Positions 1-9,560 of a DNA stretch of 64,000 nt are shown here, in pieces. Within the stretch, counting starts at the first letter, position 1. Each line of letters starts with the position of its first letter. A model generated the notes under the pieces. The model did no database searches, was not told where the DNA came from, and was given only the letters and a program-made list of their open reading frames with translations. This DNA is from Phycisphaeraceae bacterium (GTDB lineage Bacteria; Planctomycetota; Phycisphaerae; Phycisphaerales; Phycisphaeraceae), in NCBI GenBank assembly GCA_029260715.1, contig JAJDCS010000013.1, positions 62,001-126,000 of the forward strand, written 5' to 3'. Made by a program: the position numbers and the translations under genes.

Positions 1-1
1 C

Positions 2-2338
2 GTGAACGACTTCCGGGTCACTCGGCGAGACGGCACCACCTTCGACGTAAATTTGGAGAGCGCCGCGAACATCGGCAGTGTGATCGACACGATCAATGCC
101 GCGTCGGGCGGCAACGTCACCGCAAGCATCAACGCCGCGGGGACGGGCATTCAACTCGACGACACCACCGGCAGCACGCTGACGAATTTATCCGTCGCCG
201 CACAGAACAACTCGAAAGCCGCGTTGGACTTGGGCATCCTCGGTTCGGTGGGGTCGGACACGATCACAGGCACCCGCCTGGTCGCGTCGCTGAATACGAA
301 GATGATCAAGAACCTCAACGGCGGGGCGGGCGTGACGCTGGGCACCATCGACATCACCAACCGCTTGGGGAACACCTTTGTCGGGCTGGACCTGACGCCC
401 GCCGAAAGCGTGAGGGACATCCTCGACATTATCAACAACGCCGGGCACGGCGTGACCGCTTCGCTCAACGCCAAGGGCACCGGTATCTTGCTCACGGACA
501 CCACCGGGGCCACCGCGTCGGACCTGATCATCGCCGACAACACCGGCACCGCCGCGACCGACCTGAACATCGCCGGCTCATTCGCGGCCAACACCACCAA
601 CTCGGGCAACCTACAGCTGCGCTACATCTCCGAAGCCACGCGCCTCGACTCGCTCAACGGCGGTCTGGGTGTGTCCAGCGGCCGGTTCACGATCATCGAC
701 TCAAGCGGCGCGTCGGCTACCGTTGACCTGTCCCAGGGCGAGAACACCGTCCAGGAGGTCCTTAGCGAGATCAACAGCCGCGGGCTAGCGATCAACGCGC
801 GTATCAACGACAACGGCGACGGCATCCTGATCGAAGACACGGGCCCGGGCACGACCACGCTTGAAGTCAGAGAGGCCGGCTCCACCACCGCGCGGGACCT
901 GGGCATCCTCGGTGTCGCGGAGAACCCCGGCGACGACATCGACGGCAGCTTCGAGAAGACGTTCAGCATCGGCAGCGTGCTCTCCCTGACCGGCGCCACC
1001 GCGCTGAGCGCCCTGAACGGCGGCGACGGGGTCGGCAGAGTTGCGGGGCAGAACGACCTGACGATCATTACGAAAGACGGCAACTCCCACAACATCAACC
1101 TCGACAGCGCCACAACCGTGAACGACGTGATCACCGCGATCAGCGCCGGCACGGGCGGGCTTGTCACGGCCGCGATCAACACGACACAAACAGGCCTGAC
1201 CCTCACCGACAGCTCGGTGGGCGCCACGACGTTCGAGGTGCTGGCCGCCAACGACTCCGACGCCGCGGCCGACTTGGGCATCGCCGGGTCAGACGACGAC
1301 GCCAACAGCGTGATCGCCGGGGGCACGATCATCGAGATCACCACGCTCCAGGACTTGGCCAGCCAGATCAACGACGCGGGTATCGGCGTGGCGGCGACGA
1401 TTATTAACGACGGGTCGTCGGGCTCGCCGTTCCGCTTGAGCCTCCAGAGCGAGACCGCCGGACGAGCAGGCGCATTTATCTTCGACGACGGAGGCCTGGG
1501 CTTCGGCGCTCAAACACTCACCGAAGCCCAAGACGCGGTGGCGTTCTTCGGGTCGCCCGACCCCGCCAAGGCCATCGCCATTACCTCTTCGAGCAACTCG
1601 CTGCGAACCGTCATCCCCGGCGCTACGATCGACCTGGTGGGCACCAGCGACAGCCCCGTGCAGGTAACGATCAACCGGGACAACTCGGTTATCATCGACG
1701 CGGTCGAGAGCTTCGTCGATGGCTTCAACGGCTTGATGGGCACCATCGGCAGGCTCGATTCGTACAACGCCGAGACCGAGCAGCGGGGCTTGCTCTTGGG
1801 CGACTCGACGCTGGCGAACATCCAGTCGTCACTATTCCGGCTGGTGAACTCGCGCAACAACGACCTGACGAGCCAGTTCGTGACGATGGCACAGATCGGT
1901 ATCACGGTGCGCAACGGCAACCAGTTGCGGTTCGATCAGTCGCGTTTCCTCTCGGCGCTTGCCTCTGACCCCGACGCTGTGGAGCAGATATTCACCTTCA
2001 AGGAAACAGAGACCGACCCTGACACCAACGAGATCACCACCACCGCAGCGGGCACGTTCGTGCGGTTCGACGAGCTGCTTGAGCGTATCACCAACAGCCA
2101 AACCGGTGTGCTGCGGGGCCGGCTCAACGCGATCGACTCGCAGATCGATCTGAACAACAGTCGAATCGAGCAATTCGACGTGCAACTGGAAAGCAAACGC
2201 GCCCGTCTGCAGTTTCAGTTCCTGTCCATGGAGAAGGCGCTTGCTCAGCTTCAGGCGCAGAGCACATCGTTGGGCAGCCTCGGCGCGGCGCTGCAACTGG
2301 CCACAAACGGCAACAACAATAACAACAACAACCGGTAA
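2..2338 (+). CDS. fliD: Flagellar filament cap protein FliD (hook-associated protein 2), 5' truncated
   Basis: The reading frame is open to the window edge, so the GTG at base 2 is unlikely to be the true start and the N-terminal coiled coil of FliD is missing. About four tandem units of 85-90 residues follow (roughly 1-78, 104-193, 218-301, 338-427). Each starts with LNGG and ends in a GTG-hydrophobic-D, then DLGI-G pattern, typical of flagellin hook IN repeats. Residues of about 540-770 match the FliD C-terminal domain: a helix with SFVDGFNGL, then RFDQSRFLSAL, and a long terminal coiled coil. The protein ends in a run of Asn codons. FliD caps the growing flagellar filament and guides flagellin folding. 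At more than 778 residues it is longer than the usual 400-500, because of the repeats. The family call is confident; the start is outside the window. Confidence 0.9.
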   Translation: MNDFRVTRRDGTTFDVNLESAANIGSVIDTINAASGGNVTASINAAGTGIQLDDTTGSTLTNLSVAAQNNSKAALDLGILGSVGSDTITGTRLVASLNTKMIKNLNGGAGVTLGTIDITNRLGNTFVGLDLTPAESVRDILDIINNAGHGVTASLNAKGTGILLTDTTGATASDLIIADNTGTAATDLNIAGSFAANTTNSGNLQLRYISEATRLDSLNGGLGVSSGRFTIIDSSGASATVDLSQGENTVQEVLSEINSRGLAINARINDNGDGILIEDTGPGTTTLEVREAGSTTARDLGILGVAENPGDDIDGSFEKTFSIGSVLSLTGATALSALNGGDGVGRVAGQNDLTIITKDGNSHNINLDSATTVNDVITAISAGTGGLVTAAINTTQTGLTLTDSSVGATTFEVLAANDSDAAADLGIAGSDDDANSVIAGGTIIEITTLQDLASQINDAGIGVAATIINDGSSGSPFRLSLQSETAGRAGAFIFDDGGLGFGAQTLTEAQDAVAFFGSPDPAKAIAITSSSNSLRTVIPGATIDLVGTSDSPVQVTINRDNSVIIDAVESFVDGFNGLMGTIGRLDSYNAETEQRGLLLGDSTLANIQSSLFRLVNSRNNDLTSQFVTMAQIGITVRNGNQLRFDQSRFLSALASDPDAVEQIFTFKETETDPDTNEITTTAAGTFVRFDELLERITNSQTGVLRGRLNAIDSQIDLNNSRIEQFDVQLESKRARLQFQFLSMEKALAQLQAQSTSLGSLGAALQLATNGNNNNNNNR

Positions 2339-2345
2339 CACACGG

Positions 2346-2810
2346 TCACACGTGCGATTCAAACGCCGCGACGTGGTGCCGCACGGTTGGGCGGCCACCC
2401 CCCGGTGGCAGGTCCACGCCCACCACGTCGAAGCGGATGGGCCGCTGTGTTAGGCCGTGCTTCCTTACCAGTTGCCCAGCCAGCGCGACGAGGCGCGCGC
2501 GTTTGCGCTGGCCCACGCGCACCTCGGGGGCGGTGGTCAGCCGTTGGGGATCGGCTTGATTGAGTTTGCTGGGCGTCGTGAGCGCACGGGTTTTGACTTC
2601 AACGATCACGACGGTGCGTCCATCGGGGGCTTGGGCGAGCAGATCGACCTCACCGAAACGCGTGCGCAGGTTCTTGCCAAGCACTTGGTAGCCTGCTCGC
2701 TTCAGGTATGCCGCAGCCACGCGCTCGCCTTGATCGCCGCGGCGCATCGGTTTGCCGACCGTAGCCAACCGCCCGAAGACCCGCGTTAGCCTGTTGATCA
2801 GCGAAGGCAT
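2346..2810 (-). CDS. yraN: YraN family protein (UPF0102), putative nuclease-fold protein
   Basis: A protein of about 154 residues with the family core GDQGERVAAAYLKRAGY, then FGEVDLLA and VVIVEVKTR. This is the E...D...E-x-K arrangement of the RecB/Holliday-junction-resolvase-like fold. The cellular role of the family is not established, though a nuclease activity is often suspected. I chose the ATG at 2810; a TTG at 2828 would add six residues. The gene converges with fliD, only 7 bp between stop codons, and its 5' end faces away from the fliD end. No Shine-Dalgarno sequence is obvious. Confidence 0.85.
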   Translation of the reverse strand: MPSLINRLTRVFGRLATVGKPMRRGDQGERVAAAYLKRAGYQVLGKNLRTRFGEVDLLAQAPDGRTVVIVEVKTRALTTPSKLNQADPQRLTTAPEVRVGQRKRARLVALAGQLVRKHGLTQRPIRFDVVGVDLPPGGGRPTVRHHVAAFESHV

Positions 2811-2860
2811 GAGGGGTGTCTCGCACAAAGGCCCGTGCGGCGAAAGGAACTGAGCGGGCG

Positions 2861-4090
2861 TTAGTTTACCGCGGCAAACCGGCTCATCGCGATTTCCAAT
2901 AGGGCTTTGCTCATCGCTTCAATCGAGTTGTAGCTGCCGGTTTTGAAGAGGTCTTGGCGGTACCGCTGGGTGAGTTGTTGGAACTGTTGGCGCCGCAGGA
3001 GGTCTTCGATCTCTAACTGGACTTCGGTCAAGGATCGGCCCGATGGGCGTTGGATCGATTCGACGGCGACCCACCAGTATCGGTCGTCCGCCTCGATACG
3101 CCCCGTGTGCTCGCCCGGCGCCAACGTTTTCATAGCTTCATTGAGGGGGCCTTGGCTGAAGACCTGATCGCCCACCGCTTGTTCGGACATCAGCCCGCCG
3201 GCGTCGGGGCGGTACTGGTTAAACGGAGAGCCCGCTGCTTGATCGAACGGCTCGCCCCTCGACAGCAACCCGTCGATTTCGTCCGCGTCTTGGCTGCTTT
3301 TGACGTAGATCAGTCGCAGCGTCCTGCTGACGGGCGGCTGGTATTCGCTCAGGTGTTCGCTGTAGTACCGCTGCACATCCTTGCGCCGCACATGGATCTG
3401 CGGCAGCAGCTTCTGCTGGAGGTACCGCTGCACAAGCATGCGCTGCCGTGTTTCGTTGAGTGTGTCGTCTAGCCCGCTGCTGGTCTGGCGTACAAGGTTT
3501 TCTTCCGCCAACGCCACCGACCCCTTGCCCCAGAAGCGGATCAGCTCTTCGCGTTGCTGCTTTAGGAGGTTGCGTAGCCCGGCGTGTTCCTGTGCGGTGA
3601 GCCCGTTCTCGGCTTCGCCTAAGATTAGCGCGTCGGCAATGATTTGGCTGAGTCGGCCTTGGATCAGTTGGTGGGCGCGCACCTGAAATTCACCGGGCGG
3701 CAGGCCCCGGCCAAGGGCGGCGAGTTGCTCGATGATCGGCTCGAAGACGGCGTTGGCGTAAATGGGCTTGCCGTTGACTTGGCCGACCATGGCGTCCACG
3801 GTGAACCGCGAGGGGCTGTCGGGCGGGGGGGACGCGGGTTGACGCTCAACAAGCGGCGCTTGCGGCGGCTCGGTTTGCGGCGGCGGCACAACGGCGGGCT
3901 GGGGCTGCGAGCCCGGCTGGGTGTCGCTTGGGGCGGGTTGGGGCGATGGCGGCTGCGGGGTGCGGTCGGGATCGGCTACAAAGTCATCGGGTTCAAGCTG
4001 ATGCGTCAACCGGGGCTGGGCGCTGTCCGGGTTGCAGCCCAGCAGAGCCGTGACGACCACCAAGCAAATTGAGCAGAGCCGTTTTTTCAC
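2861..4090 (-). CDS. Lipoprotein peptidylprolyl isomerase, SurA/PpiC (parvulin) type
   Basis: Starting at the GTG at 4090, the product has a lipoprotein signal ending in the lipobox LLGC, then a proline-rich linker of about 60 residues. A SurA-like chaperone helix bundle follows, beginning VGQVNGKPIYANAVFEP. Near the C-terminus is a parvulin-type PPIase module containing LRLIYVKSSQDADEI, SPFNQYRPDAGGLM and LAPGEHTGRIEADDRYWWVAVE. Such proteins help outer-membrane proteins fold in the periplasm. The frame is open upstream to 4165, but that start would bury the signal peptide, so the internal GTG is preferred. The gene is divergent from a BamD-like gene and lptE, which fits an outer-membrane biogenesis neighbourhood. 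The parvulin active-site residues are only loosely recognisable, so catalysis is an inference. Confidence 0.75.
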   Translation of the reverse strand: MKKRLCSICLVVVTALLGCNPDSAQPRLTHQLEPDDFVADPDRTPQPPSPQPAPSDTQPGSQPQPAVVPPPQTEPPQAPLVERQPASPPPDSPSRFTVDAMVGQVNGKPIYANAVFEPIIEQLAALGRGLPPGEFQVRAHQLIQGRLSQIIADALILGEAENGLTAQEHAGLRNLLKQQREELIRFWGKGSVALAEENLVRQTSSGLDDTLNETRQRMLVQRYLQQKLLPQIHVRRKDVQRYYSEHLSEYQPPVSRTLRLIYVKSSQDADEIDGLLSRGEPFDQAAGSPFNQYRPDAGGLMSEQAVGDQVFSQGPLNEAMKTLAPGEHTGRIEADDRYWWVAVESIQRPSGRSLTEVQLEIEDLLRRQQFQQLTQRYRQDLFKTGSYNSIEAMSKALLEIAMSRFAAVN

Positions 4091-4232
4091 GCCGGTCAGT
4101 CTAGCCAAGGGGTCACTGGGTTCCAAGTTTGCCGATCGCGTGGTGTTGAGGCGGTGCATACGCATTGGCGCGGCGTGAGGGAGCCTTTGCGCTAGCGTCG
4201 TCGCCGGCGTGAGATACCGCGGAAGGGATTCT

Positions 4233-4260
4233 TTGCAGGTGTGTTTTTTAAGCGTATGAT
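4233..4260 (+). promoter_or_regulatory. Sigma-70-type promoter for the BamD-like/lptE genes
   Basis: TTGCAG (4233-4238), a 16-bp spacer and TATGAT (4255-4260) form a good housekeeping promoter. Transcription would begin near 4267. That makes a GTG start at 4264 impossible in practice and supports the downstream start at 4333 for the following gene. Confidence 0.55.
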
Positions 4261-4332
4261 CCTGTGCTAGCCAGCGTGGAGTTATTAGTGCTTGAAAACC
4301 GCCCCCAACCCGAGCAGCGAAGCCGCCCGTGC

Positions 4333-5361
4333 GTGACGCGGGGCGCGTGGCCGATGCTCGTGTTTTTGGCGATCACAGCGTCGGTGTGCCTCACGACTGG
4401 GCCGGCACACGCCCAAGAGAAGTACCGCTTCGAAGAGGGTATTTGGGCCAAGCAACACTCGCCCAGCCCCGACACCCCCGAGGGACGCTTGCAAGCAGTT
4501 CGGGCAGCGATGGCGGCGGATCAGGCTGAACAAGCCCTGGAACTCGTCGAGCTTTGGCTCGAAGATTACCCCCAGCATGAGATGCTCGCCGAGGCGTATC
4601 TGCTGCGGGCGGACGCCAAGGTGCTGGCTAAGGAATATTTCAAATCATTATTCGATTACGAGTACGTGATCCGTCAATTCCCCGAGTCGCCCCAGTTCGA
4701 GTCTGCCTTGGAGCGTGAATACCGCGTAGCCAAGCTGTTCGCGTCGGGCGTGAAGCGGAAATTTTTGGGGATGCGTATCCTCTCAGCCGCCGGCGAGGCG
4801 GAGGAAATTTTCATCCGCATCCAGGAACGCAGCCCCGGCAGCGAGATCGGCGAGCAGGCGAGCCTGTCCCTCGGCGACTTCTACTTCGACCGGTCGCAGA
4901 TGACCAGCGCCGCCGAGGCCTACGAGCTGTTCTTGTTGAACTATCCGGACAGCCAATACCGCCAGCGTGCCATGCTGCGGCTGATCCAGGCCAACCTGGC
5001 GACGTTCAAGGGGCCGCGTTTTGACCCCACGGGTTTGATCGAGTCTCAGCAGCGGATCAAGACATTTCAGCAGGAGTTCCCCGCGGCCGCCCAGCAGGCC
5101 GGCGTTGACGCGATGCTGGTGCGGATCGGTGAATCGCTGGCTTTAAAGAGCTTCTACACCGCCCAGTGGTATCAGAAGCGAGGCCAGCGCGTCAGCGCGG
5201 TGTACCTTTATAGGCGGGTCGTGCGGGACTACCCCCAGACCGCGGCGGCTCAGTCGGCGATCGAACGGCTGGCGGATATGAAGGAGACCGCTGTGATCGC
5301 TGCCGAAGACCCCTTCACCGCCGACCCGGCAGGCCAAGACGGAAGGCGGGGTCAGCAGTGA
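4333..5361 (+). CDS. Secreted TPR protein, BamD/YfiO-like
   Basis: From the GTG at 4333 the product has 342 residues. It has an Arg-containing n-region, a hydrophobic stretch from MLVFLAITASVC and an Ala-x-Ala cleavage site before QEKY. The rest is TPR helices in the BamD style (AEAYLLRADAKVLAKEYFKSLFDYE, cut here into helix pairs; FPESPQFESALEREYRVAKLF; LLNYPDSQYRQRAMLR). BamD-type proteins act on the periplasmic side of the outer membrane in beta-barrel assembly. No lipobox cysteine is visible, unlike classical BamD, so it may be a soluble or differently anchored relative. The stop overlaps the start of lptE by 4 bp, indicating translational coupling. An upstream GTG at 4264 is open but is ruled out by the promoter position. 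Confidence 0.65.
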   Translation: MTRGAWPMLVFLAITASVCLTTGPAHAQEKYRFEEGIWAKQHSPSPDTPEGRLQAVRAAMAADQAEQALELVELWLEDYPQHEMLAEAYLLRADAKVLAKEYFKSLFDYEYVIRQFPESPQFESALEREYRVAKLFASGVKRKFLGMRILSAAGEAEEIFIRIQERSPGSEIGEQASLSLGDFYFDRSQMTSAAEAYELFLLNYPDSQYRQRAMLRLIQANLATFKGPRFDPTGLIESQQRIKTFQQEFPAAAQQAGVDAMLVRIGESLALKSFYTAQWYQKRGQRVSAVYLYRRVVRDYPQTAAAQSAIERLADMKETAVIAAEDPFTADPAGQDGRRGQQ

Positions 5362-5906
5362 GGCGCAATAGGAATAAAACAGTCAGAACACTTTTAGCGA
5401 ACCACCGTCAGCTACATGCCTTGTCTTTGACGGCTTTGGCGGCCATCATCTTGGCGGGCTGTGGGTACAGCCAGCAGGGGCTTTACCCGCAGAACGTGCG
5501 GACCGTGTCGGTGCCTATATTCGATAACCACAGCTTCTATCAAGGCACTGAGTTTGACCTGACCGAGGCGTTGATTAAAGAGATCGAGCTGCGCACGCCT
5601 TACAAGGTGACCTCAGCCAGCAACGCGGATACGATACTTCAATGCGTGATCACCTCGGTTGAGCAGGCCAGGCTAAGCCGTCAGCGGATCGGCAGTGTGC
5701 CGCAGGAGTTGGAGTTGCGTATCGCGGTGGACTTCCGCTGGAAGGACCTGCGTACGGGCCAGACCCTGCGGCAGCGCGAAGGGTTTGAAGCGGTGGGGCG
5801 GTATATCCCCACCGGCCCGGTATCTGAGACCCTGGCGGTGGGGCAGCACGCGGCGGTGCAGCGGCTGGCGGGACAGATCGTGTCGGTGATGGCGAGCGAT
5901 TGGTAA
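5358..5906 (+). CDS. lptE: LPS-assembly lipoprotein LptE-like
   Basis: A 182-residue lipoprotein with signal ALSLTALAAIILAGCGY. The lipobox LAGC followed directly by GY is characteristic of LptE. Typical motifs follow: VRTVSVPIFDNHSFYQGTEF, LTEALIKEIELRTPY and a run of strands ending in VAVQRLAGQ-like helix AAVQRLAGQIVSVM. LptE plugs the LptD barrel and delivers lipopolysaccharide to the outer leaflet. It starts at GTG 5358, overlapping the previous stop (GTGA). Coupling to a BamD-like protein suggests shared expression of outer-membrane assembly factors. Confidence 0.8.
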   Translation: MRRNRNKTVRTLLANHRQLHALSLTALAAIILAGCGYSQQGLYPQNVRTVSVPIFDNHSFYQGTEFDLTEALIKEIELRTPYKVTSASNADTILQCVITSVEQARLSRQRIGSVPQELELRIAVDFRWKDLRTGQTLRQREGFEAVGRYIPTGPVSETLAVGQHAAVQRLAGQIVSVMASDW

Positions 5907-6036
5907 AGATGTCGGGTTGACCGTTGTGGCTACCCAAAACTGCCGATAGAAACAGCGTTGTCCCAGTTGCCTTGGGGTCGGCAGGCCCACCATCCGATAA
6001 AAGCGGCCCAAACGTCGCAACCGGCGAGATTGAACA

Positions 6037-8142
6037 ATGCCCATAGGCAAACACAACAAGGCCGCCTTTTCTGACAAGCCCGACCGCCCCTCGCGCGGCG
6101 GTGATTTTGAGGATAACGGCAACAAGCCCGACTCCGACAACGGCGGCAAAGAGCCTAATAACCCACGCAACCCCCAGAACATGTCGTCTCGCGGCGCCAT
6201 GGGGTGGGTGGTACTGGCGGGGCTGGGGTTCCTGCTGCTTATCCTCATCATGAACGCCCAGAACCAGGCCGAAAAGAAGAGTTGGCAAGAGTTTGTCAAC
6301 TACGCAGAGGGCAAGTGGTTCGACGGGCCGGTTGTTGTCGAAGACGAGCGGATCGTCGGCACGCTCCAAGAGGACACGCCCGGCATCCGAGCCAACCTCA
6401 AGCCGCCGTACCGCGTGTTCTGCAGCATCAGCCCACACACCAAGGCCTACCACGTAGCGAAACTCGACACGATCGGGCAAGACTTCACCGAGAAAACCGG
6501 CGGGTCGATCTTAATGCCCCTGTTGATCAACTGGGGCCCGCTGATCATCATTGCGTTTTTGATTTACTTTTTTGTGTTCCGCAGCATCCGCAATTCCGGC
6601 GTGGGGCCGGGGGGCATGCTGGGCAACTTCGGCCGGTCCCGCCACAAGCTCAGCAACAAAGAGCACTCTTCGGTCAAGCTGGCGGACGTGGCGGGCATCG
6701 ACGAAGCCAAAGACGAGGTTAGCGAGATCATCGCGTTCCTGAAGAACCCCAAGAAATTCCAGCGGCTGGGCGGGCGCGTGCCACGCGGGGTGCTGCTCAT
6801 CGGTGAGCCTGGCTGCGGCAAGACGCTGCTGGCCAAAGCGGTCGCCGGCGAGGCGGACGTGCCGTTCTTCTCGATCAGCGGGTCGGACTTTGTGGAGATG
6901 TTTGTGGGCGTGGGCGCGTCTCGCGTGCGAGACCTGTTCAAACAGGCCAAGGAATCCAGCCCGTGCATCATTTTCCTGGACGAGATCGACGCGGTGGGGC
7001 GTCGCCGCGGCAGCGGATTTAGCTCCGGCGGGCACGACGAGCGCGAGCAGACGCTCAACGCGATCCTCGTCGAAATGGACGGCTTCGAGAGCAACGACCA
7101 GGTGATCGTGATCGCCGCGACCAACCGTGCGGACGTGCTGGACCCGGCGTTGATCCGCCCGGGTCGGTTCGACCGTCAGATCCACGTGCCCCTGCCCGAC
7201 CTGCGTGGGCGCGCCGAGATCCTCAAAGTGCACAGCCGGCGAGTGAAAATGGCGCCGGGCCTCGATATGGAAAAACTCGCCCGGGGCACGCCCATGTTCT
7301 CGGGCGCAGACCTGTCAGCGATCATCAACGAAGCGGCGATCGACGCGACACTTCAGGGCAAGGACTTCGTCGAGCAGGCGGACCTGGAAGAGGCCCGCGA
7401 CAAAGTGCGATGGGGCCGGGCACGCAAGAGCCACAAGATTGACGAACAGGAGAAGCGCACCATCGCCTACCACGAGGCCGGGCACGCCTTGTTGATGTAC
7501 TACGACGAAGACTCCGAGCCGCTGCATAAGGTGACGATTATCCCGCGTGGCCAAGCGTTGGGCGTGGCGTTCATGTTGCCGGAAAAAGACCGGCACATCA
7601 TGACCCGTCGCCAGTTGCAGGCGCAGCTGCGCGTGACGTTCGGTGGGCGCATTGCCGAGGAGATATTCTGCGGCGACATCTCTAGCGGCGCCGCCCAGGA
7701 CATCCGCCAGGCCTCGCGTATCGCAAGGACGATGATTACCGAGTACGGCATGAGCGATAAGCTGGGCTTCCTGCTCTACGCCCAGGACGAGTCGCAGAAC
7801 CCGTGGGAGCAGCCCGAGAAGCTCTACAGCGACGAGACCGCCAATGCCATCGATCTCGAAGTGCGTGCGTTGATCGACCAGACGTATGGGGAAGCCAGCG
7901 AGCGGCTCCATGAACACCGCGACGCGTTGGAGCGGCTGGCGGAGGCGCTGCTCCGCTACGAAACACTCAATCGCGACGAGGTCGAGCGTGTCGTCAAGGG
8001 TCAACCGCTGGCTAAATCCACAGTCCGCGACCTGATCGACGCGGAGAAAGACCGTGCCGACACGCCCGGCAAGCCCGCGCAGAGCAACGGGCTATCCTTG
8101 GACGGCGGGGCGACACCCGGGGCAATCCCGTCACCGGCGTAA
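6037..8142 (+). CDS. ftsH: ATP-dependent zinc metalloprotease FtsH
   Basis: A 701-residue membrane AAA+ protease. A charged N-terminal tail of about 55 residues precedes TM1 ([15 protein letters not shown]). A periplasmic segment and TM2 ([15 protein letters not shown]) follow. The AAA domain has Walker A GEPGCGKT (256-263), Walker [12 protein letters not shown], and the second region of homology with RPGRFDR. The peptidase has HEAGH (479-483) with a downstream acidic zinc ligand in the SSGAAQDI-region. FtsH degrades misfolded and short-lived membrane and regulatory proteins. It is longer than E. coli FtsH mainly because of the tail. ATG at 6037 is used; 130 bp separate it from lptE, so it probably has its own promoter. 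Confidence 0.97.
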   Translation: MPIGKHNKAAFSDKPDRPSRGGDFEDNGNKPDSDNGGKEPNNPRNPQNMSSRGAMGWVVLAGLGFLLLILIMNAQNQAEKKSWQEFVNYAEGKWFDGPVVVEDERIVGTLQEDTPGIRANLKPPYRVFCSISPHTKAYHVAKLDTIGQDFTEKTGGSILMPLLINWGPLIIIAFLIYFFVFRSIRNSGVGPGGMLGNFGRSRHKLSNKEHSSVKLADVAGIDEAKDEVSEIIAFLKNPKKFQRLGGRVPRGVLLIGEPGCGKTLLAKAVAGEADVPFFSISGSDFVEMFVGVGASRVRDLFKQAKESSPCIIFLDEIDAVGRRRGSGFSSGGHDEREQTLNAILVEMDGFESNDQVIVIAATNRADVLDPALIRPGRFDRQIHVPLPDLRGRAEILKVHSRRVKMAPGLDMEKLARGTPMFSGADLSAIINEAAIDATLQGKDFVEQADLEEARDKVRWGRARKSHKIDEQEKRTIAYHEAGHALLMYYDEDSEPLHKVTIIPRGQALGVAFMLPEKDRHIMTRRQLQAQLRVTFGGRIAEEIFCGDISSGAAQDIRQASRIARTMITEYGMSDKLGFLLYAQDESQNPWEQPEKLYSDETANAIDLEVRALIDQTYGEASERLHEHRDALERLAEALLRYETLNRDEVERVVKGQPLAKSTVRDLIDAEKDRADTPGKPAQSNGLSLDGGATPGAIPSPA

Positions 8143-8217
8143 CGATTCAATAGCTTTAGCGGAGCGTGACCGTTTCCTCGCGAGCCCCGGCAGCCGTGCG
8201 TGTAATCAGCGGTGTTG

Positions 8218-9438
8218 TTAGCTGGCGTGGTCGTGGGGTGGCACGGCGGTGAGATTGATTTGCTGCTCAAGGGCGTCTTGACGTTGCCCCGTTTTGTAAG
8301 CGCCCACTAAAATAAACCCAAACACCGTCAAGAACACGGCCGAGACGTACCGCCACCGCAGGAACACCAGCGAGCACCCCACCACCGCGAAGACCGACGC
8401 CAACACGTACATCACCAACACCGCCAGCTTAACACTGAGGTTGGGGTGCGTGATCAGTTGTTGGACAACCGTTAATACTTTGTGGTGCAGGTGTTTTTTG
8501 TCCGCTATGGCCAGGGGCTTGCCTTGTAGAGCGCGACGTGAGATGGTGATGAACATGTCCATCAGCGGCAAGGCGTAGACAATCAAGGCCGCGGTGACGT
8601 ACATCGGCCCGCTCGAAGGCGCTTCGGCGAACAGCAGGATCGTGGTCACACACAGATACCCCAGCAAGAGTGAGCCGGTGTCGCCCATGAAGATATTGGC
8701 GGGGTTGAAGTTGTACGGCAGGAACCCGACCGTCGCGCCCAGTAGCGCCAGGCACATGACTACAGCGGGGTAGCAGACGCCGGGTTGGGACGCGTGTGTG
8801 GCGATGTATACAGCGATAAACAGCAGCCCCAGGCTGATGATCGCGGTTACGCCCGTGGCCAAGCCGTCAAGGCCGTCAAGCAGGTTCATCGCGTTACAGC
8901 CGCCCAGCACGAAAGCGGCGATCAGCACCGCGCCCAAGACGTAAGACACAAGAAAAGGCGGATCGATCCCCACCGCCCCCATGGCGTTGCTGACGAGCAG
9001 CATCCCGAGGTTCTGGCTCGACCAGGCCAACGCCGCAGCTGCCATAAACTGACCGCCGACTTTTACACGAGGGCTGATGCCGTACGCGTCGTCGATCAGG
9101 CCTGTGACCATAATCACGGTGGCGCCGAAAATGATGGGGAACTGCACGCCCGGGATTACCGCGTCAGCAGCAGTGGATGGGAGTGTCGGGTCAATCCAGA
9201 AGCTCAGCACCACACCGGCTAACCACCCCAGGAACAAAGCCACACCACCCAGATACGCGACCGGTCGGAGGTGCCCTTTGCGCGTATCTGGCTTGTCCAT
9301 GATGTCGTGTCGCGTGGCGAGCCACCGCATTAGTGGGGCGCACGCGAAACAGACCACAAACGAGACGAAGAAGACTCCGATGTAGTCACCGAGCAACTGG
9401 TTCGCGCCCACGCGATTCGTGGCGGCGAGTGTCCACAT
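8218..9438 (-). CDS. WecA/MraY-family undecaprenyl-phosphate sugar-1-phosphate transferase
   Basis: A polytopic membrane enzyme of about 406 residues and roughly ten TM helices. Family motifs occur in order: DKPDTRKGHLRPVAYLGG, the acidic pair in GLIDDAYGISPRVK, NAMNLLDGLDGLATG, NFNPANIFMGDTGSLLLGY and the HLHH motif in KKHLHHKVL. These proteins transfer GlcNAc-1-P or a related sugar phosphate from UDP-sugar to the lipid carrier, starting glycan synthesis. It is the last gene of the exopolysaccharide/exosortase cluster, 122 bp after the BY-kinase-like gene. It therefore probably starts the secreted polysaccharide rather than peptidoglycan. ATG 9438 is preferred; a GTG at 9465 would add nine residues. 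Confidence 0.88.
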   Translation of the reverse strand: MWTLAATNRVGANQLLGDYIGVFFVSFVVCFACAPLMRWLATRHDIMDKPDTRKGHLRPVAYLGGVALFLGWLAGVVLSFWIDPTLPSTAADAVIPGVQFPIIFGATVIMVTGLIDDAYGISPRVKVGGQFMAAAALAWSSQNLGMLLVSNAMGAVGIDPPFLVSYVLGAVLIAAFVLGGCNAMNLLDGLDGLATGVTAIISLGLLFIAVYIATHASQPGVCYPAVVMCLALLGATVGFLPYNFNPANIFMGDTGSLLLGYLCVTTILLFAEAPSSGPMYVTAALIVYALPLMDMFITISRRALQGKPLAIADKKHLHHKVLTVVQQLITHPNLSVKLAVLVMYVLASVFAVVGCSLVFLRWRYVSAVFLTVFGFILVGAYKTGQRQDALEQQINLTAVPPHDHAS

Positions 9439-9560
9439 AGCGTTTACCCTACTTGTCGCCTCCACCGAGCGGGATCAAAATAAGTGGGTGCCTGGGGGGT
9501 TACTCACAAGGTCAGTAGCCTCTCTTACCCATCACGGCCGGGCGTGCCCGACACAAAATA

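Noticed and set aside
622-1371. Long minus-strand reading frames opposite fliD
   Set aside because: Produced by the GC-rich repeats of fliD; no start signal or recognisable domain.
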